Source: Portunus trituberculatus
Lineage: Eukaryota; Arthropoda; Malacostraca; Decapoda; Portunidae
NCBI RefSeq assembly: GCF_017591435.1
Contig: NW_025541370.1
Coordinates: 227,733-291,732 of the forward strand
Reading direction: 5' to 3'
DNA length: 64,000 nt
Shown here: positions 44,941 through 58,309 of the stretch, piece after piece
Layout of the letters: each line of letters starts with the position of its first letter
Position numbering within the stretch: position 1 is the first letter of the stretch
Made by a program: the position numbers and the translations under genes
Notes under the pieces: generated by a model
The model's database searches: none
Told to the model about the DNA's origin: nothing
What the model saw: the letters and a program-made list of their open reading frames with translations, nothing else

Positions 44941-47900
44941 ATTTGTTAAAATGTTTTAATTATGTGTTTTTTAGGTGTTTTATGAAAAAAAAAACTATCG
45001 ATTAGAAATTTTGTATATTCAAGTCATTTTACATTTTTATGCCTCAGAACAATAAAATTGATGAAAACAAGGCAATATAGAGACACCAAAGAAAGAGGAA
45101 GATAAAGTGTTATTTTAGTAGTTTTCAGCTTTCTTTTGTACCAAAACACAGAAAAGCAGGCAAAACGCATGAATAACACTATTTGCTTAAAGAACTGATA
45201 TATGTCAAATATGGGTTGGGTAATATTTAGGTGTTTTCCAATATTTTGTGCACCAAAACTCAGAAATGCTGGCAAAACACTATATTTGTTAAAAAGTCTT
45301 ATTTATGTGTTTTAAGGTGTTTTATGGAAAAATAAAAATTTTTTATAAAACACCTTAAAACACATAATATAATATGTTTTAATAAATATAGTGTTTTGCC
45401 TGCATTTTGACTTTGGTGTATAAAATGCTGGAATACACCAATATAACCCATTTTTGACATATTTCACTTCCTTAAACAAATATTGTGTAATCATTTGCTT
45501 TTCCTGCATTTCTGTGTTTTGGTGCAAAAAGCTGAAAACTAATAAAAAACACTAACATGTTTTTCTAACTTTTACTTTTGTTTCTCTATATTGGCTTATT
45601 TTCATTTTAATTTCAGCATTTTGTTTTGAAACATAACAATGTAAAATGAAATTAATATACAAAATTTTCAATCAAATTTTTTTTTTCATAAAACATATTA
45701 AAAGCACATAAATAAGACGTTTGAAAAAATATATTCTTTTGCGTGAATTTCTGAGTTTTGGTGCATAAAATGCTGAAAACACATTAATAACCATTTTTAT
45801 TTCAGTTCCTTAAACAAATAATGTGTAATCACATATTTCAATTCCTTAAACAAAGTGTGTAATCATGCGTTTTGTCTGCATTTTGTGTTTTGGTGCAAAA
45901 AAGCTGAAAGCTATTAAAATAATTCGTCTTGGTTACTTCTACTTGCATTTCTCTATATTGGCTTGTTTTGCAGAAAACACAAAATGCAGGCAAAACGCAT
46001 GATTACACACTATTTGTTAAAGGAACTGAAATATGTCAAAATGGGTTATTATGGTGTTTTCCAGCATTTTATGCACCAAAACTCAGAAATGCAGGCAAAA
46101 CACTATATTTATTGAAACTTCTTATTTATGTGTTTTCAAGGTGTTTTATGAAAAAAGATTATCACTATTGAAAATTTTTTATATTCAAGTCATTTTACAT
46201 TTTTATGTTTCAAAACGATAGAATTGATGAAAACAAGCCAATATAGAAAAACCAAAGTACAAGTAAGAATAACGTGTTATTTTAGTAGTTTCAGCATTTT
46301 TTGCACTAAAACACAGAAATGCAGGCAAAACGCATGATAAAATACTATTTGTTTAAGGAACTGAATTATGTCAACAATGGGTTATTTTGGTGTTTCCAGC
46401 ATTTTATGCACCAAAACTCAGAAACGTAGTCAAAACACTATATTTGTTAAAATGTTTTAATTATGTGTTTTTTAGGTGTTTTATGAAAAAAAAAACTATC
46501 TATTAGAAATTTTGTATATTCAAGTCATTTTACATTTTTATGCCTCAGAACAATAAAATTGATGAAAACAAGGCAATATAGAGACACCAAAGAAAGAGGA
46601 AGATAAAGTGTTATTTTAGTAGTTTTCAGCTTTCTTTTGTACCAAAACACAGAAAAGCAGGCAAAACGCATGAATAACACTATTTGCTTAAAGAACTGAT
46701 ATATGTCAAATATGGGTTGGGTAATATTTAGGTGTTTTCCAATATTTTGTGCACCAAAACTCAGAAATGCTGGCAAAACACTATATTTGTTAAAAAGTCT
46801 TACTTATGTGTTTCTAAGGTGTTTTATGGAAAAAAAAATTTTTTTTTCATAAAACACCTTAAAACACATACAAATAATATGTTTTAATAAATATAGTGTT
46901 TTGCCTGCAATTTTGACTTTTGGTGTATAAAATGCTGAATACACCAATATAACCATTTTGACATATTTCACTTCCTTAAACAAATATTGTGTAATCATTT
47001 GCTTTTCCTGCATTTCTGTGTTTTGGTGCAAAAAAAAGCTGAAAACTAATAAAATAACATGTTTTTCTAACTTTTACTTTTGTTTCTCTATATTGGCTTT
47101 TTTTCATTAATTTTATTGTTTTGAAACATAACAATGTAAAATGAAATTAATATACAACATTTTCAATCAAATTTTTTTTTTTTCATAAAACATTTTAAAA
47201 GCACATAAATAAGACGTTTGAAAAATATATTCTTTTGCGTGTTTTCTGAGTTTTGGTGCATAAAATGCTGAAAACACATTAATAACCCATTTTTCATATT
47301 TCAGTTCCTTAAACAAATAATGTGTAATCATGCGTTTTGTCTGCATTTTGTGTTTTGGTGCAAAAAGCTGAAAGCTATTAATATAACTAGTCTTGGTTAC
47401 TTCTAATTGCATTTCTCTATATTGGCTTCTTTTCGCAGGAAAACACAAAAAATGCAGGCAAAACGCATGATTACACACTATTTGTTAAAGGAACTGAAAT
47501 ATGTCAAAAAGGGTTATTATGGTGTTTTCCAGCATTTTATGCACCAAAACTCAGAAATGCAGGCAAAACACTATATTTATTGAAACTTCTTATATATGTG
47601 TTTTCAAGGTGTTTTATGAAAAAAGATTATCACTATTGAAAATTTTTTATATTCAAGTCATTTTACATTTTTATGTTTCATAACGATAGAATTGATGAAA
47701 ACAAGCCAATATAGAAAAACCAAAGTACAAGTAACAATAACGTGTTATTTTAGTAGTTTCAGCATTTTTTGCACTAAAACACAGAAATGCAGGCAAAACG
47801 CATGATAAAATACTATTTGTTTAAGGAACTGAATTATGTCAACAATGGGTTATTTTGGTGTTTCCAGCATTTTATGCACCAAAACTCAGAAACGTAGTCA

Positions 47901-50900
47901 AAACACTATATTTGTTAAAATGTTTTAATTATGTGTTTTTTAGGTGTTTTATGAAAAAAAAACTATCTATTAGAAATTTTGTATATTCAAGTCATTTTAC
48001 ATTTTTATGCCTCAGAACAATAAAATTGATGAAAACAAGGCAATATAGAGACACCAAAGAAAGAGGAAGATAAAGTGTTATTTTAGTAGTTTTCAGCTTT
48101 CTTTTGTACCAAAACACAGAAAAGCAGGCAAAACGCATGAATAACACTATTTGTTAAAGAACTGATATATGTCAAATATGGGTTGGGTAATATTTAGGTG
48201 TTTTCCAATATTTTGTGCACCAAAACTCAGAAATGCTGGCAAAACACTATATTTGTTAAAAAGTCTTATTTGTGTGTTATTAAGGTGTTTTATGGAAAAA
48301 AAAATTTTTTTCATAAAACATTAAAAACACATAAAAATAATATGTTTTAATAAATATAGTGTTTTGCCTGCAATTTTGACTTTGGTGTATAAAATGCTGA
48401 ATACACCAATATAACCATTTTGACATATTTCACTTCCTTAAACAAATATTGTGTAATCATTTGCTTTTCCTGCATTTCTGTGTTTTGGTGCAAAAAAAAG
48501 CTGAAAACTAATAAAATAACATGTTTTTCTAACTTTTACTTTTGTTTCTCTATATTGGCTTTGTTTTCATCAATTTTTTTTTGAAACATAACAATGTAAA
48601 ATGAAATTTTCAATCAAATTTTTTTTTTTTTTTCATAAAACATTTTAAAAGCACATAAATAAGACGTTTGAAAAATATATTTTTTGCGTGTTTTCTGAGT
48701 TTTGGTGCATAAAATGCTGAAAACATTAATAACCATTTTTCATATTTCAGTTCCTTAAACAAATAATGTGTAATCATGCGTTTTGTCTGCATTTTGTGTT
48801 TTGGTGCAAAAAAGCTGAAAGATATTAATATAACTAGTCTTGGTTACTTCTAATTGCATTTTCTATATTGGCTTTTTTTCACAGGAAAACACAAAAATGC
48901 AGGCAAAACGCATGATTACACACTATTTGTTAAAGGAACTGAAATATGTCAAAATGGGTTATTATGGTGTTTTCCAGCATTTTATGCACCAAAACTCAGA
49001 AATGCAGGCAAAACACTATATTTTTAAACTTCTTATTTATGTGTTTTCAAGGTGTTTTATGAAAAAGACTATCTCCATTGAAAATTTTTATATTCAAGTC
49101 ATTTTACATTTTTATGCTTCAAAACAATAGAATTGATGAAAACAAGCCAATATAGAAAAACCAAAGTAAAGTAACAATAACGTGTTATTTTAGTAGTTTC
49201 AGCATTTTTGCACTAAAACACAAAATGCAGGCAAAACGCATGATAAAATACTATTTGTTTAAGGAACTGAATTATGTCAACAATGGGTTATTTTGGTGTT
49301 TTCCAGCATTTTATGCACCAAAACTCAGAAAAGCAGGCAAAACACTATACAATGTAAACATAACAATGTAAAATGAAATTAATATACAAAATTTTCAATC
49401 AAGTTTTTTTTCATAAAACATATTAAAAACACATAAATAAGACGTTTGAAGAAATATAGTCTTTTGCGTGCATTTCTGAGTTTTGGTGCATAAAATGCAG
49501 GAAAACAACAATAACCATTTTGACATATTTCAATTCCTTAAACAAATGTGTAATCATGCGTTTTGCCTACATTTTTGTGTTTTGGTGCAAAAAAAGCTGA
49601 AAGCTATTAAAATAATTCGTCTTGGTTACTTCTACTTGCATTTCTCTATATTGGCTTGTTTTTGCAGAAAAACACACAAAATGCAGGCAAAACGCATGAA
49701 TACACACTATTTGTTAAAGGAACTGAAATATGTCAAAAATGGGTTATTATGGTGTTTTCCAGCATTTTATACACCAAAACTCAGAAATGCAGGCAAAACA
49801 CTATATTTATTGAAACTTCTTATTTATGTGTTTTCAAGGTGTTTTATGAAAAAAGATTATCACTATTGAAAATTTTTTATATTCAAGTCATTTTACATTT
49901 TTATGTTTCAAAACGACAGAATTGATGAAAACAAGCCAATATAGAAAATCCAAAGTACAAGTAACAATAACGTGTTATTTTAGTAGTTTCAGGATTTTTT
50001 GCACTAAAACACAGAAATGCAGGCAAAACGCATGATAAAATACTATTTGTTTAAGGAACTGAATTATGTCAACAATGGGTTATTTTGGTGTTTCCAGCAT
50101 TTTATGCACCAAAACTCAGAAACGTAGTCAAAACACTATATTTGTTAAAATGTTTTAATTATGTGTTTTTTAGGTGTTTTATGAAAAAAAAACTATCTAT
50201 TAGAAATTTTGTATATTCAAGTCATTTTACATTTTTATGCCTCAGAACAATAAAATTGATGAAAACAAGGCAATATAGAGACACCAAAGAAAGAGGAAGA
50301 TAAAGTGTTATTTTAGTAGTTTTCAGCTTTCTTTTGTACCAAAACACAGAAAAGCAGGCAAAACGCATGAATAACACTATTTGCTTAAAGAACTGATATA
50401 TGTCAAATATGGGTTAATATTTAGGTGTTTTCCAATATTTTGTGCACCAAAACTCAGAAATGCTGGCAAAACACTATATTTGTTAAAAAGTCTTATTTAT
50501 GTGTTTTTAAGGTGTTTTATGGAAAAAAAAAAAAATTTCATAAAACACCTTAAAAACACACATAAATAATATGTTTTAATAAATATAGTGTTTTGCCTGC
50601 AATTTTGACTTTTGGTGTATAAAATGCTGGAATACACCAATATAACCCATTTTTGACATATTTCACTTCCTTAAACAAATATTGTGTAATCATTTGCTTT
50701 TCCTGCATTTCTGTGTTTTGGTGCAAAAAAAAGCTGAAAACTAATAAAATAACATGTTTTTTAACTTTTACTTTTGTTTCTCTATATTGGCTTACTTTCA
50801 TTAATTTTATTGTTTTGAAACATAACAATGTAAAATGAAATTAATATACAAAATTTTCAATCAAATTTTTTTTTTTTTTCATAAAACATTTTAAAAGCAC

Positions 50901-53900
50901 ATAAATAAGACGTTTGAAAAATATATTCTTTTGCGTGAATTTCTGAGTTTTGGTGCATAAAATGCTGAAAACACACAAATAACCATTTTTCACATATTTC
51001 AGTTCCTTAAACAAATAATGTGTAATCATGCGTTTTGTCTGCATTTTGTGTTTTGGTGCAAAAAAGCTGAAAGATATTAAAATAACTAGTCTTGGTTACT
51101 TCTAATTGCATTTCTCTATATTGGCTTTTTTTGCAGGAAAACACAAAATGCAGGCAAAACGCATGATTACACACTATTTGTTAAAGGAACTGAAATATGT
51201 CAAAATGGGTTATTATGGTGTTTTCCAGCATTTTATGCACCAAAACTCAGAAATGCAGGCAAAACACTATATTTTTTAAACTTCTTATTTATGTGTTTTC
51301 AAGGTGTTTTATGAAAAAAAGACTATCTCCATTGAAAATTTTTATATTCAAGTCATTTTACATACTTTTATGTTTCAAAACAATAGAATTGATGAAAACA
51401 AGCCAATATAGAAAACCAAAGTAAAAGTAACAATAACGTGTTATTTTAGTAGTTTCAGCATTTTTGCACTAAAACACAGAAATGCAGGCAAAACGCATGA
51501 TAAAATACTATTTGTTTAAGGAACTGAATTATGTCAACAATGGGTTATTTTGGTGTTTTCCAGCATTTTATGCACCAAAACTCAGAAACGGCAGTCAAAA
51601 CACTATATTTGTTAAAATGTTTTAATTATGTGTTTTTACTTGCAGGTGTTTTATGAAAAAATGAAACTATCTGATTATGAAAATTTTGTATATTCAAGTC
51701 ATTTTACATTTTTATGCCTCAGAACAATAAAATTGATGAAAACAAGGCAATATAGAGAAACCAAAGAAAGAGGAAGATAAAGTGTTATTTTAGTAGTTTT
51801 CAGCTTTTTTTTGTGACCAAAACACAGAAAAGCAGGCAAAACGCATGAATAACACTATTTGTTAAAGAACTGATATATGTCAAATATGGGTTATTTAGGT
51901 GTTTTCCAATATTTTGTGCACCAAAACTCAGAAATGCTGGCAAAACACTATATTTGTTAAAAGTCTTATTTATGTGTTTTAAGGTGTTTTATGGAAAAAA
52001 TTTTTTTTACATTTTATATAAAACACCTTATAAAAAACATAAAATAAATATGTTTTAATAAATATAGTGTTTTGCCTGCATTTTGACTTTTGGTGTATAA
52101 AATGCTGGAATACACCAATATAACCCATTTTTGACATATTTCACTTCCTTAAACAAATATTGTGTAATCATTTGCTTTTCCTGCATTTCTGTGTTTTGGT
52201 GCAAAAAAGCTGAAAATTAATAAAAAAACATTTTTTTCTACTTTTACTTTTGTTTCTCTATATTGGCTTATTTTCATCAATTGTATTGTTTTGAAACATA
52301 ACAATGTAAAATGAAATTAATATACAACATTTTCAATCAAATTTTTTTTTTCATAAAACATTTTAAAAGCACATAAATAAGACGTTTGAAAAAATATATT
52401 CTTTTGTGAATTTCTGAGTTTTGGTGCATAAAATGCATAAAATGCTGAAAAACACATTAATAACCCATTTTTCACATATTTCAGTTCCTTAAACAAATAA
52501 TGTGTAATCATGCGTTTTGTCTGCATTTTTGTGTTTTGGTGCAAAAAAAGCTGAAAGCTATTAAAATAACTAGTCTTGGTTACTTCTAATTGCATTTCTC
52601 TATATTGGCTTCTTTTTGCAGGAAAACACAAAAAATGCAGGCAAAACGCATGATTACACACTATTTGTTAAAGGAACTGAAATATGTCAAAATGGGTTAT
52701 TATGGTGTTTTCCAGCATTTTATGCACTAAAACTCAGAAATGCAGGCAAAACACTATATTTTTTTAAACTTCTTATTTATGTGTTTTTAAGGTGTTTTAT
52801 GAAAAAAGACTATCTCCATTGAAAATGTTTTATATTCAAGTCATTTTACATTTTTATGCTTCAAAACAATAGAATTGATGAAAACAAGCCAATATAGAGA
52901 AACAAAGTACAAGTAACAATAACGTGTTATTTTAGTAGTTTCAGCATTTTTTGCACTAAAACACAGAAATGCAGGCAAAACGCATGATAAAATACTATTT
53001 GTTTAAGGAACTGAATTATGTCAACAATGGGTTATTTTTGTGTTTTCCAGCATTTTATGCATCAAAACTCAGAAAAGCAGGCAAAACACTAACAATGTAA
53101 AACATAACAATGTAAAATGAAATTAATATACAAAATTTTCAATCGAGTTTCTTTTTTTCATAAAATATTTTAAAAGCACGTAAATAAGACGTTTAAAGAA
53201 ATATAGTCTTTTGCGTGCATTTCTGAGTTTTGGTGCATAAAATGCAGGAAAAACACTTTAATAACCAATTTTTGAGATATTTCAGTTCCTTAGACAAATA
53301 ATGTGTAATCATGCGTTTTCTCTGCATTTTTGTGTTTTGGTGCAAAAAGCTGAAAGCTTGTTTTTGCAAAATAACTCGTCTTGAAAACACAAAAAATGCA
53401 GGCAAAACGCATGATTACACACTATTTGTTAAAGGAACTGAAATATGTCAAAAATGGGTTATTATGGTGTTTTCCAGCATTTTATGCACTAAAACTCAGA
53501 AATGCAGGCAAAACACTATATTTTTTTAAACTTCTTATTTATGTGTTTTCAAGGTGTTTTATGAAAAAAGACTATCTCCATTGAAAATTTTTTATATTCA
53601 AGTCATTTTATATTTTTATGCTTCAGAACAATAGAATTGATGAAACAAGCCAATATAGAGAAACCAAAGTAAAAGTAACAATAACGTGTTATTTTAGTAG
53701 TTTCAGCATTTTTTGCACTAAAACACAAAAATGCAGGCAAAACGCATGATAAAATACTATTTGTTTAAGGAACTGAATTATGTCAACAATGGGTTATTTT
53801 TGTGTTGTCCAGCATTTTATGCACCAAAACCAAGAAATGCTGGCAAAACACTATATTTGTTAAAAAAAAGTCTTATTTATTTGTTTTTAAGATATTTTAT

Positions 53901-55335
53901 GAAAAAAAAAAATCATAAAACACCTTAAAAACACATAAATAAGATGTTTTAACAAATATGGTGTTTTGCTGCATTTCTGAGTTTTTGGTGTATAAAATGC
54001 TGGAATACACCAATATAACCCATTTTTTACATATTTCAGTTCCTTAAACAAATATTGTGTAATCATTTGTTTTTCCTGCATTTCTGTGTTTTGGTAAAAA
54101 AGCTGAAACTACTAAAATAACACGTTTTTCTTACTTTTACTTTCATTTCTCAATATTGGCTTGTTTTCATCAATTTTATCATTTTGAAACATAACAATGT
54201 AAAATGTAATTAATATACAAAATTTTCAATCAAGTTTTTTTATTTCATAAAACATTAAAAGCACATCAATAAGACGTTTGAAGAAATATAGTCTTTTGCG
54301 TGCATTTCTGAGTTTTGGTGCATAAATGCAGGAAAACACCTTAATAACCCATTTTTGACATATTTCAGTTCCTTAAACCAATAATGTGTAATCATGCATT
54401 TTGTCTGCATTTTTGTGTTTTGGTGCAAAAAAAGCTGAAGCCTATTAAAATAACTCGTCTTGGTTACTTCTACTTGCATTTCTCTATATTGGCTTGTTTT
54501 TGCAGGAAAACACAAAAATGCAGGCAAAACGCTTGATTACAAACTATTTGTTTAAGGAAGTGAAATATGTCAAAAATGGGTTATTATGGTGTTTTCCTGC
54601 ATTTTATGCACTAAATCTCAAAAATGCAGGCAAAACACTATATATATTGAAACTTCTTATTTGTGTTTTCAAGGAGTTTTATTGAAGTCATTTTACATTT
54701 TTTTGCTTCAAAACGATAGAATTGATGAAAACAAGCCAATATAGAGAACGAAAGTAAAAGTAACAAAAACGTGTTATTTTATTAGTTTCAGCATTTTTTG
54801 CACTAAAACACAGAAATGCAGGCAAAACACATGATAAAACACTATTTGTTTAGGGAACTGAAGTATGTCAACAATGGGTTATTTTGATGTTATCCAGCAT
54901 TTTATGCACCAAAACTCAGAAATGCAGGCAAAACACTATATGTCTTATTTATGTGTTTTTAAGGAGTTTTATGGAAAAAAAAAAAAATAAATAAAAAAAA
55001 AAAAAAAAAAAAAAAAAAAACTATCGATTGAGAGTTTTGAATATTAAAGTCATTTTACATTGTTATACTTCTAAATGATAAAATTCATGAAAAGCCAATA
55101 TAGAGACAACCAAAGAAAAAGTAAGGAAAACTTGTTAGTTTAGTAGTTTTCAGCTTTTTCTTCACCAAAACACAGAAATGCAGGCAAAACGCATGATTAA
55201 ACAATATTTGTTTAAGGAACTGATATATGTCAAAAACGGGTTATTTTGGTGTTTTCAAGCATTTCATGCACCAAAACTCAGAAATGCAGGAAAACACTAT
55301 ATTTCTTATAATGTCTTATTTATGTGTTTTTAAGG

Positions 55336-55379
<44 letters not shown>

Positions 55380-55900
55380 ATTCAACATTCAAGCCATTTT
55401 ACATTTTATGCCTCAGAACGATGAACTTGATGAAAACAAGGCAATATAGAGAAACAAAAGAAAGAGGAACATAAAAATTTTATTTTAGTAGTTTTCAGTT
55501 TTTTTTTGCACCAAAACATAGAAAAACAGGCAAAACGCATGAATAACACTATTTGCTTAACGAACTGATATATGTCAACAATGGGTTATTTAGGTGTTTT
55601 CCAGCATTTTATGCACCAAAACTCAGAAATGCAGGCAAAACACTATATTTGTTGAAACGTCTTATTTATGTGTTTTCAAGGTGTTTTATGGAAAAAGACT
55701 ATATCGATTGAAAATTTTTTATATTCGTCATTTCACATTTTTATACCTTAGAACGATAAAATTGATGAAAACAAGGCAATATAAAGAAACCAAAGAAAGA
55801 GGGAAAAAAGTGTTTTCAGATTTTTTCACGCACCAAAACAATGAAAAACAGGCAAAACGCATGAATAACACTATATGTTTAAAAAACTGAGAAAGATTAG
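44941..55900. repeat. 11 kb AT-rich satellite of alternating inverted subunits
   Basis: Built from words such as CAGGCAAAACGCATGAT, GGCAAAACACTATATTTG, CCAGCATTTTATGCACCAAA and TATGTGTTTTYAAGGTGTTTTATG, and their reverse complements, in runs that flip orientation. Flip axes fall at A/T-rich spacers near 45340, 46845 and 48305 (TTTTTT/AAAAAA) and at the TCTCTATATTGGCTTGTTTT segment. The anchor ATTTGTTAAAATGTTTTAATT recurs at 44941, 46442, 47910, 50140 and 51607, giving spacings of 1501, 1468, 2230 and 1467, so there is a ~1.47 kb higher-order unit with one unit longer by about 760 bp. Beyond 53100 the order is less regular and A-runs appear (54970-55020, 55339-55378). All open frames in it are translations of the repeat. 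Confidence 0.9.
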
Positions 55901-55979
55901 TTTGTCCTGCCAGAGAAAAGGAGAGATATTAGTTTGACCTGTAAGAAATAAGTATTAATTAGACCTGTAAAAAATAATA

Positions 55980-56189
55980 ATAATCTTACCTACACACACA
56001 CACACACACGTCTGAGAGATGTAAAAATATATAGTTTCCCGCAAAGATGTATTGAGACGTGGAACAGTTTAAATGAAGTAGTGTCTGCAACGAGTGTGCA
56101 TACTTTTAAAGTAAGATTGGATAAGTGTAGATATGGAGACGGGCCACACAAGCATAAATCCCAGGCTCTGTAAAACTAGAACTAGGTAA

Positions 56190-56246
<57 letters not shown>
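55980..56246 (+). mobile_element. CR1-like (family B) 3' end with (CA)n tail
   Basis: RLRDVKIYSFPQRCIETWNS and FKVRLDKCRYGDG, the ORF C-terminus, are followed by a short 3' UTR (GACGGGCCACACAAGCATAA, ACTAGGTAAATA) and (CA)n from about 56195 to 56246. The same organisation is seen on the minus strand at 10292-10620, and a tailless relative lies at 58310-58510. Confidence 0.75.
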
Positions 56247-56247
<1 letters not shown>

Positions 56248-56268
56248 GATGCTTATTTTAGGCAAAAG

Positions 56269-56454
56269 TCAAGATAGAAGAACCATTTCCTCAACTTTTC
56301 CATCTTCATTGCGAGGTTTGCATACTTCCATCCAGCTTGTACAATACACTACCTCTGTGCGGCTGTAGTCATCAGCAGCCAGCGTTTCTGCAGTCATCTC
56401 TTCAGAACACGCACCAACACAGCCCAGACCAGTGAACGCACCTACCACGCAACC
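56269..56454 (-). CDS. Candidate 3'-terminal coding exon, unknown gene
   Basis: On the minus strand TTTTTTGTTGTTCCAG (acceptor, ends 56455) is followed by an open frame of 61 codons: GCVVGAFTGLGCVGACSEEM, then an acidic stretch, EVVYCTSWMEVCKPRNEDGK and EEMVLLS before a stop at 56269. It is cysteine-containing and has no membrane helix beyond the short hydrophobic start. No family is recognised. It does not resemble the retroelements around it and has no second copy in the window, which favours a host gene, but a poly(A) signal was not identified and the other exons are not in view. Confidence 0.35.
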   Translation of the reverse strand, partial: GCVVGAFTGLGCVGACSEEMTAETLAADDYSRTEVVYCTSWMEVCKPRNEDGKVEEMVLLS

Positions 56455-56514
56455 CTGGAACAACAAAAAATACCATATCAAACCACACACCCAAAAAATA
56501 AATAAAACTGAGGC

Positions 56515-56895
56515 TCTAGGATTGCCGCCACGGTGCGCTAACCAGGGCATTACTGGAGAAGACTAGATAATTAACATGTACCTGGAAGAGAATGGTTAGC
56601 CATGCTGCCTATCGCCTTATGCCTAACACCTAATGCCTAGCAAACCGTAATTTGTACTAGACTTTATTCCGAAGGGTTGCTCCAGCGGTGTCAGTCCCAC
56701 GGTGTGACCTGTGATACAGGTACTCACCTGTAAAGAGGAGAAGGAGGGAGTTAGTGTGGTGTGCTTATCAAAGCTAGTATTTCATTATTAACGGAGATCA
56801 GTATAGGAGTCACGTGGTTCAGGTTAATGCTTAGTACTTTATTGCAGTGATAATGAGGCTTAAATAACAACCTCAACTTACCAAATCCAATGCAA
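56515..56895. repeat. ~380 bp dispersed direct repeat, copy 2
   Basis: Same orientation and order as 37556-37975, with scattered transitions and lacking the internal duplicated phrase. The abutting acceptor and donor are retained on the minus strand at 56722-56742. Confidence 0.8.
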
Positions 56896-57048
56896 GGGTG
56901 AATATAAAGCTGAACAAGCAGTTTTCTTGAGTTTTCAATTGAGTGGGATATTACTTCAAATTAGTTTATGGTAAGCATTGGAGTGGTGATTATTTGTGAA
57001 TGATTGTGTGTGTTAGATTAGGTATAAGATTTTTCTTTTCCATTTCAG

Positions 57049-57208
57049 ATTGCACATTTTTGTGTGATAGGGGTGCTAACCTGCAAGACACAATGAAGTG
57101 CATTCTTAGGTATGCTGTGACAAACTCCTTGGCTGTGCAATACAACTGCTGTGGCAAAGGAGAGAAACACAGTTTTTGCCATCTTGAAGTTGCAGGATAC
57201 CATTATCA
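57049..57208 (+). CDS. DUF4806-like domain exon (partial gene)
   Basis: The acceptor CTTTTCCATTTCAG ends at 57048 and the donor GTAAGT begins at 57209. The frame is open for 52 codons in phase with both sites: DCTFLCDRGANLQDTMKCIL, then RYAVTNSLAVQYNCCGKGEK and HSFCHLEVAGYHY. The pattern of an L-x-D-x-M/V-R-x-I-L helix, then T-N-S-L-A-x-Q-Y/F-N-x-x-G-K/R-G-x-K-x-x-F-x-x-L resembles the C-terminal core of DUF4806 proteins, which are multi-copy in arthropods and have no known biochemical function. The neighbouring candidate exon at 56269-56454 is on the other strand, so it is a different gene. The family call rests on memory of the consensus. Confidence 0.45.
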
Positions 57209-57460
57209 GTAAGTATAGTAGTTCAATTTGTTTGAATCTATTTATCTATTCTATTCTCTTATGCCTCACTCTCTGCAGGAGTGTCCCATAACGGGTGGCT
57301 ACGGCAGAAGAGCCTCCACCTCCCTCTGTCCATACATTCTCTCCTTGCTTGTTCTAGCACTCCTTTCCCACTCAAGTAAAATGTTTGAGAGCTGTTTGTT
57401 TCATGTAACATATCAGTGATATTTATATACTGTCTTTATAATATAAGTCTTGTATAGATG
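57209..57460. other. Intron-like stretch after DUF4806-like exon
   Basis: Follows the GTAAGT donor. CTCACTCTCTGCAG at about 57266-57279 is a plausible acceptor, followed by an open frame (ECPITGGYGRRASTSLCPYI) with a stop after ~46 codons. I do not recognise it and cannot support it as an exon. Confidence 0.3.
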
Positions 57461-58080
57461 GTAGTGCACACCCAAACACATTCAAACACACCTCAATATA
57501 CCCAAACATACCAAAACACATCTAAACACACTCAAAACACACCCAAACTCACTTATACACACCCAAACATACCTCAATATAGCTAAACATATCAAAACAC
57601 ATCTAAACACACTCACTCACTCATACACACCCAAACACACCTCAATATACCCAAACATACCAAAACACATGAAACACGCTCAAACCACACCCAAACACAC
57701 TCATACACACCCAAACACACTCAAAACACATCCAAACACATCTGAATATACACAAACACACTCAAAACACACCTAAACAGACTCAAACACACCCAAATAC
57801 ACCTCAATATACCCAAACATACCAAAACACACCCAAACACTCAAAACACACCCAAACACACCTCAATATACCCAACCATACCAAAACACATGAAACACAC
57901 TCAAACACACCTGAATATATCCAAACATACCAAAACACATCTAAACACACTCAAAACACATCCAAAACACACCCCAAATGCTCCCAAGAACCCTAATACA
58001 CACCAAACACATTCAAAACACCTCAAAACACACCCAAACAGACACAAAACACACCCAAATGTATCCAAACACACTCACTC
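57460..58080 (-). repeat. AC-rich minisatellite (GT form on minus strand)
   Basis: CACACCCAAACACACCTCAA words; the reverse complement of the array that follows the exon at 10691-10847. In this copy the array is about twice as long. Confidence 0.85.
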
Positions 58081-58084
58081 ACAC

Positions 58085-58232
58085 CTCTTCCTTATGTGTG
58101 AGTCTGTAATACACTTCCTTGATCTGGGAAAAGGTGGTGATGGCGGTGGACAAAACAGGTGTGGTGTTTTTCAAGGCCATTTTAATCTCCATCCTTGACT
58201 TCAAATAAATCGGCGTGTTGTTTTCTGCGGAC
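58085..58232 (-). CDS. Candidate coding exon, unknown gene (copy 2)
   Basis: Inverted paralogue of 10691-10847. The acceptor TTTGCAG ends at 58233 on the minus strand. The frame stays open with replacements (END to ENN, two Thr to Met) and an in-frame three-base deletion turning IKDKVYY into IKEVYY. The donor region reads GAGGTGTGAGT, slightly shorter than copy 1. Maintenance of frame through an indel hints at selection or recent duplication. The function is unknown. Confidence 0.4.
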
Positions 58233-58309
58233 CTGCAAATGTTTGGTTAGGTTAGATTAGATTAGGTTAGGGAAAAATAAATAAATCAATCAATAAAATG
58301 ACAAGGTTA

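Noticed and set aside
47167..55890. Many 60-128 codon frames with similar peptides (MQAKRMITHYL, KTLYLLKLLIYVF)
   Set aside because: They are translations of the satellite in both orientations; shared peptides come from the DNA repeat and indels shift them freely.
44941..55900. CRISPR-like or centromeric call for the regular repeats
   Set aside because: Repeats are not short identical units with unique spacers and the genome is eukaryotic; centromere function cannot be read from sequence alone.
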